In this document: positions 15,882 through 18,089 of the stretch, piece by piece | Layout of the letters: every line of letters starts with the position of its first letter | How positions within the stretch are numbered: position 1 is the first letter of the stretch | Origin: Gammaproteobacteria bacterium | GTDB lineage: Bacteria; Pseudomonadota; Gammaproteobacteria; SZUA-152 | Length of the DNA: 18,089 bases | Reading direction: 5' to 3' | Assembly (NCBI GenBank): GCA_030617485.1 | Contig: JAUWVK010000013.1 | Span: forward strand, 1-18,089 | Notes under the pieces: model-generated | The model's database searches: none | The model's input: the letters and a program-made list of their open reading frames with translations, nothing else | What the model was told of the DNA's origin: nothing | Position numbers and translations under genes: made by a program

Positions 15882-16628
15882 ATGAGAATCTTGCTGAGCA
15901 ATGATGATGGTTACCAGGCACCGGGGCTGATTTGTCTGGAAAAAGCCCTTTCTGAGAAGGCCGAGGTCACTGTCGTTGCCCCGGACCGTAACCGCAGTGG
16001 TGCCAGCAACTCTCTGACTCTGGAAAACCCTATTCGTGCCCATGTGGCAGACAACGGCTATACCTTTGTCGACGGTACTCCCACAGACTGCGTACACCTT
16101 GCCATTACTGGCCTGCTAGAGCAGGAGCCCGACATGGTTTTCTCTGGCATTAATGCGGGCTTTAATATGGGTGACGATGTGCTGTACTCCGGTACTGTCG
16201 CCGCGGCTATGGAGGGTCGATTCCTGGGTCTGCCAGCCATTGCCATTTCTTTGGGAGGAGAGCGCTTTGAGCATTTTGACACCGCAGCCCGATTTGCAGT
16301 CTCTCTGCTGGAGCGTTTGCAACATGAGCCATTGCCGGCGGATACCATTTTGAACGTCAATGTGCCGGATATTGCCTGGGATAAGATAGAAGGTGTTGAA
16401 GCTACGCGCCTGGGTCGGCGTCATAAATCAGAGCCGGTAGTCAAAATGCAGGATCCGCGTGGTAAAGATATTTACTGGGTAGGGCCGGTGGGTGCGGAAC
16501 AGGATGCCGGGCCAGGCACGGATTTCCATGCCGTGCGCCATAATCGCATATCGATCACGCCACTGAATGTGGATTTAACCCGTTATACGGCCATGGAACA
16601 GGTTGCCAGCTGGGTGGGGGGAATGTGA
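15882..16628 (+). CDS. surE: 5'/3'-nucleotidase SurE
   Basis: SurE is a metal-dependent nucleoside monophosphate phosphatase linked to stationary-phase survival. The 248-aa protein begins [15 protein letters not shown], giving metal ligands D8 and D9, with S39 in [10 protein letters not shown] and N91 in [25 protein letters not shown], all as expected for the family. It is slightly shorter than E. coli SurE (253 aa). Its stop overlaps a possible GTG start of pcm by four bases, the normal surE-pcm coupling. No Shine-Dalgarno sequence is visible in the 28 bases before the ATG (the nearest GGAA is 17 bases away). Confidence 0.97.
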   Translation: MRILLSNDDGYQAPGLICLEKALSEKAEVTVVAPDRNRSGASNSLTLENPIRAHVADNGYTFVDGTPTDCVHLAITGLLEQEPDMVFSGINAGFNMGDDVLYSGTVAAAMEGRFLGLPAIAISLGGERFEHFDTAARFAVSLLERLQHEPLPADTILNVNVPDIAWDKIEGVEATRLGRRHKSEPVVKMQDPRGKDIYWVGPVGAEQDAGPGTDFHAVRHNRISITPLNVDLTRYTAMEQVASWVGGM

Positions 16629-16654
16629 GCACAGGCGGTCATCAAGGTATCGGC

Positions 16655-17287
16655 ATGACTTCCCAACGTACGCGCGACAGGCTGGTATCCCGTCTGCGGG
16701 ATGAGGGTATTAGCAATCAGCAAGTGCTGGACGTTATTCGTAATACCCCCCGGCACATATTTGTGGACGAGGCGCTGGCCAGCCGCTCCTATGAAGATAC
16801 CGCCTTACCCATTGGTTATGGTCAAACCATTTCCCAGCCTTACGTGGTGGCGAGAATGACCACGGCATTGCTGGAAAGCGGGCCGCTGGACCGCGTACTG
16901 GAAATAGGTACCGGTTCTGGGTATCAGGCAGCAATTATGGCACCTCTGGCTGGCGAGGTTTATTCGGTCGAGCGTATTCGGCCTTTACTGGATCAGGCGC
17001 GGAGCCGGTTAACTGAACTGCAATTACGTAATGTGCGTCTTAAATACAGTGATGGCAGTTGGGGTTGGCCAGAGTTCGCGCCTTTTGATGCCATTATTGC
17101 CACTGCCGCTCCAGAGCAAATACCAGATGCCTTGCTGGAACAACTGGCCATGGGTGGGCGTTTGGTGATGCCGGTAGGTTCCCGCAGCACGCAACAATTA
17201 ATGTTGCTGACCAAAACGCCCGATGGTTATGAACAGCAGGTGCTGGATCAGGTGGTGTTCGTGCCCATGCTGGGTGGAACGGAATAG
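16655..17287 (+). CDS. pcm: Protein-L-isoaspartate O-methyltransferase
   Basis: Pcm methylates L-isoaspartyl residues with S-adenosylmethionine to start repair of aged proteins. The ATG at 16655 gives 210 aa, against 208 in E. coli. It shows FVDEAL (36-41), [14 protein letters not shown] (56-69) around the active site, the SAM motif [11 protein letters not shown] (81-91), [20 protein letters not shown] and the C-terminal FVPMLGG. AAGG at 16644-16647 lies seven bases before this ATG. The frame is also open from GTG at 16625, which overlaps the surE stop; that would add ten residues ([10 protein letters not shown]) not typical of the family, but coupling from surE makes it possible. pcm is transcribed with surE. 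Confidence 0.95.
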   Translation: MTSQRTRDRLVSRLRDEGISNQQVLDVIRNTPRHIFVDEALASRSYEDTALPIGYGQTISQPYVVARMTTALLESGPLDRVLEIGTGSGYQAAIMAPLAGEVYSVERIRPLLDQARSRLTELQLRNVRLKYSDGSWGWPEFAPFDAIIATAAPEQIPDALLEQLAMGGRLVMPVGSRSTQQLMLLTKTPDGYEQQVLDQVVFVPMLGGTE

Positions 17288-17290
17288 TTG

Positions 17291-17303
17291 TCCTAAGTTA
17301 GGA
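17291..17303. repeat. Short palindrome between pcm and yqaA
   Basis: TCCTAAGTTAGGA is a perfect 13-base palindrome around a single central G, four bases after the pcm stop. The hairpin could have only a five-base stem and there is no T-run, so it is not a convincing terminator; a protein-binding site is possible. Confidence 0.3.
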
Positions 17304-17330
17304 AATTTGTGTAGTAATGGTGTTGTATCG

Positions 17331-17912
17331 ATGAAAATATTTTCCAAACTGTATGAGCGAGTCATGTTGTGGGCAGCACACCGCCATGCGCAATGGTATC
17401 TGGTGGGGCTGAGTTTTGCTGAGTCTTCATTTTTCCCTATTCCTCCCGACGTCATGCTGGCGCCTATGGCGTTGGCAAACACCCGCAAGGCCTGGCGGTA
17501 CGCCGCGTTAACATCAATTGCCTCGGTGGTAGGTGGGGTGGCCGGTTATATGATTGGTAGTTTCGCATTTGAAGTGATCAGTCCATGGATAGAAAGCGCT
17601 GGCTATGGTGACAAATACCAACAGGCGGTTACGTTTTTTGAGCAGTGGGGTGTGTGGGCTATTTTGATTGCCGGATTTTCACCTATTCCTTATAAGGTCT
17701 TTACCATCGCCGCTGGCGTAATATCCATGGCTTTCCTACCCTTTGTGCTGGCATCTTTTGTTGGCAGAAGCGCGCGTTTTTTTCTGGTGGCAGGGTTAAT
17801 GGTGTGGGGTGGCGAGGGTATGGAAAAAAACCTGCGTCGTTATGTTGATATTCTGGGATGGATTGTTGTTGCTTTGGTTGTCGCTATCATTATTTACTCT
17901 CAAATTAAGTGA
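17331..17912 (+). CDS. yqaA: DedA/VTT-domain membrane protein, YqaA type
   Basis: This 193-aa inner-membrane protein belongs to the SNARE-associated/DedA (VTT) superfamily. Members have been tied to undecaprenyl-phosphate and phospholipid recycling, membrane potential and drug tolerance; YqaA itself is little studied. Visible marks are E31 with FPIPPD (35-40), the re-entrant-loop-like GFSPIPYKVFTIAAGV segment, GRSARFFLV and a C-terminal hydrophobic helix. The reading frame extends back into pcm, but the extra residues are a shadow of pcm and the ATG at 17331 gives the family N-terminus (MKIFSKLYERVMLWA). It lies between pcm and nlpD on the same strand; the 43-base gap to pcm and eight-base gap to nlpD suggest cotranscription. 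Confidence 0.88.
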   Translation: MKIFSKLYERVMLWAAHRHAQWYLVGLSFAESSFFPIPPDVMLAPMALANTRKAWRYAALTSIASVVGGVAGYMIGSFAFEVISPWIESAGYGDKYQQAVTFFEQWGVWAILIAGFSPIPYKVFTIAAGVISMAFLPFVLASFVGRSARFFLVAGLMVWGGEGMEKNLRRYVDILGWIVVALVVAIIIYSQIK

Positions 17913-17920
17913 CAGGTTAA

Positions 17921-18089
17921 ATGATGTGCTTGCACAATACTCAGACAGATAACTGGATGCGTGCGCTAGTAGTATTGTTGTTTTCGTTAGTTTTCCTTAA
18001 TGCTTGTGGTGGGCATATTCATCATGTGGTGAAACGTGGTGAAACGCTTTATTCCATTGGCTGGGCTTATGGTTATGACTATCGGCAAG
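17921..18089 (+). CDS. nlpD: NlpD-like LysM lipoprotein, 5' part only
   Basis: The window ends inside this gene after 56 codons. The visible product has a basic/hydrophobic signal (RALVVLLFSLVFLNAC) with lipobox LNAC, C29 being the lipidation site, followed directly by a LysM domain start (HHVVKRGETLYSIGWAYGYDY). NlpD activates the septal amidase AmiC through a C-terminal LytM domain, which lies outside the window. The start is one of two adjacent ATGs: AGG at 17914-17916 is four bases from 17921 and seven from 17924; M13 (17957) would give a shorter signal peptide. Position after surE-pcm supports nlpD and predicts rpoS next. Confidence 0.88.
   Translation, partial: MMCLHNTQTDNWMRALVVLLFSLVFLNACGGHIHHVVKRGETLYSIGWAYGYDYRQ
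18026..18045 (+). repeat. Perfect 10-base tandem duplication in nlpD
   Basis: GTGGTGAAAC occurs twice head to tail. The two copies are read in different frames and encode part of the LysM motif VVKRGET. Confidence 0.8.

Noticed and set aside
17223..17330. Extended N-terminus of the YqaA protein
   Set aside because: It overlaps the end of pcm in another frame, and its cysteine/tryptophan-rich sequence is not part of the family.

Overview
The window is chromosomal housekeeping DNA from a Gammaproteobacterium, probably a marine one near the Cellvibrionales/Oceanospirillales. The evidence is the set of protein sequences (E. coli/Pseudomonas-type SucCD, GlnB, RluD, PgeF, IspF, TruD, SurE, Pcm, NlpD) and two classic gammaproteobacterial blocks: bamD divergent from rluD-pgeF, and ispF-truD-(smr)-surE-pcm-(yqaA)-nlpD, which normally runs on into rpoS. 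I see no rRNA, tRNA, CRISPR array, insertion sequence or prophage. No gene-free stretch exceeds 200 bases.

Region 1 (1-4164) is the least ordinary part. Two exported proteins converge: a signal-peptide / AMIN-like / short-TPR / polybasic / outer-membrane-barrel protein (94-2289, +) and a periplasmic Sel1-plus-ankyrin solenoid protein (2374-4164, -). Neither matches a characterised protein I can name.

Region 2 (4165-8581, +) is central metabolism: sucC, sucD, glutamine-dependent nadE and glnB (PII). It joins a 2-oxoglutarate-derived step of the TCA cycle, NAD synthesis from glutamine, and the protein that senses 2-oxoglutarate and, through uridylylation, glutamine. The usual sucAB/lpd partners are absent.

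Region 3 (8582-11650) has bamD (-), a divergent promoter region, then rluD and pgeF (+). RluD carries an apparent insertion, and pgeF has a short repeat-built leader.

Region 4 (11760-14180, +) has a ZIP metal transporter, a GcvR-like double-ACT protein, a peptide deformylase and ispF, closely packed. Region 5 (14177-18089) has truD, a reverse-strand SmrA-like nuclease gene, surE, pcm, a DedA-type yqaA and the start of nlpD, cut by the window edge. The smr and surE start codons are only 28 bases apart, with overlapping divergent -10-like hexamers between them.

There is no clear-cut new defence or mobile system. The best leads are the pair of exported proteins in region 1, the sucCD-nadE-glnB linkage, the smr/surE bidirectional promoter, the metal/one-carbon grouping ZIP-ACT-def, and several short tandem repeats at gene junctions (sucC/sucD, rluD/pgeF).
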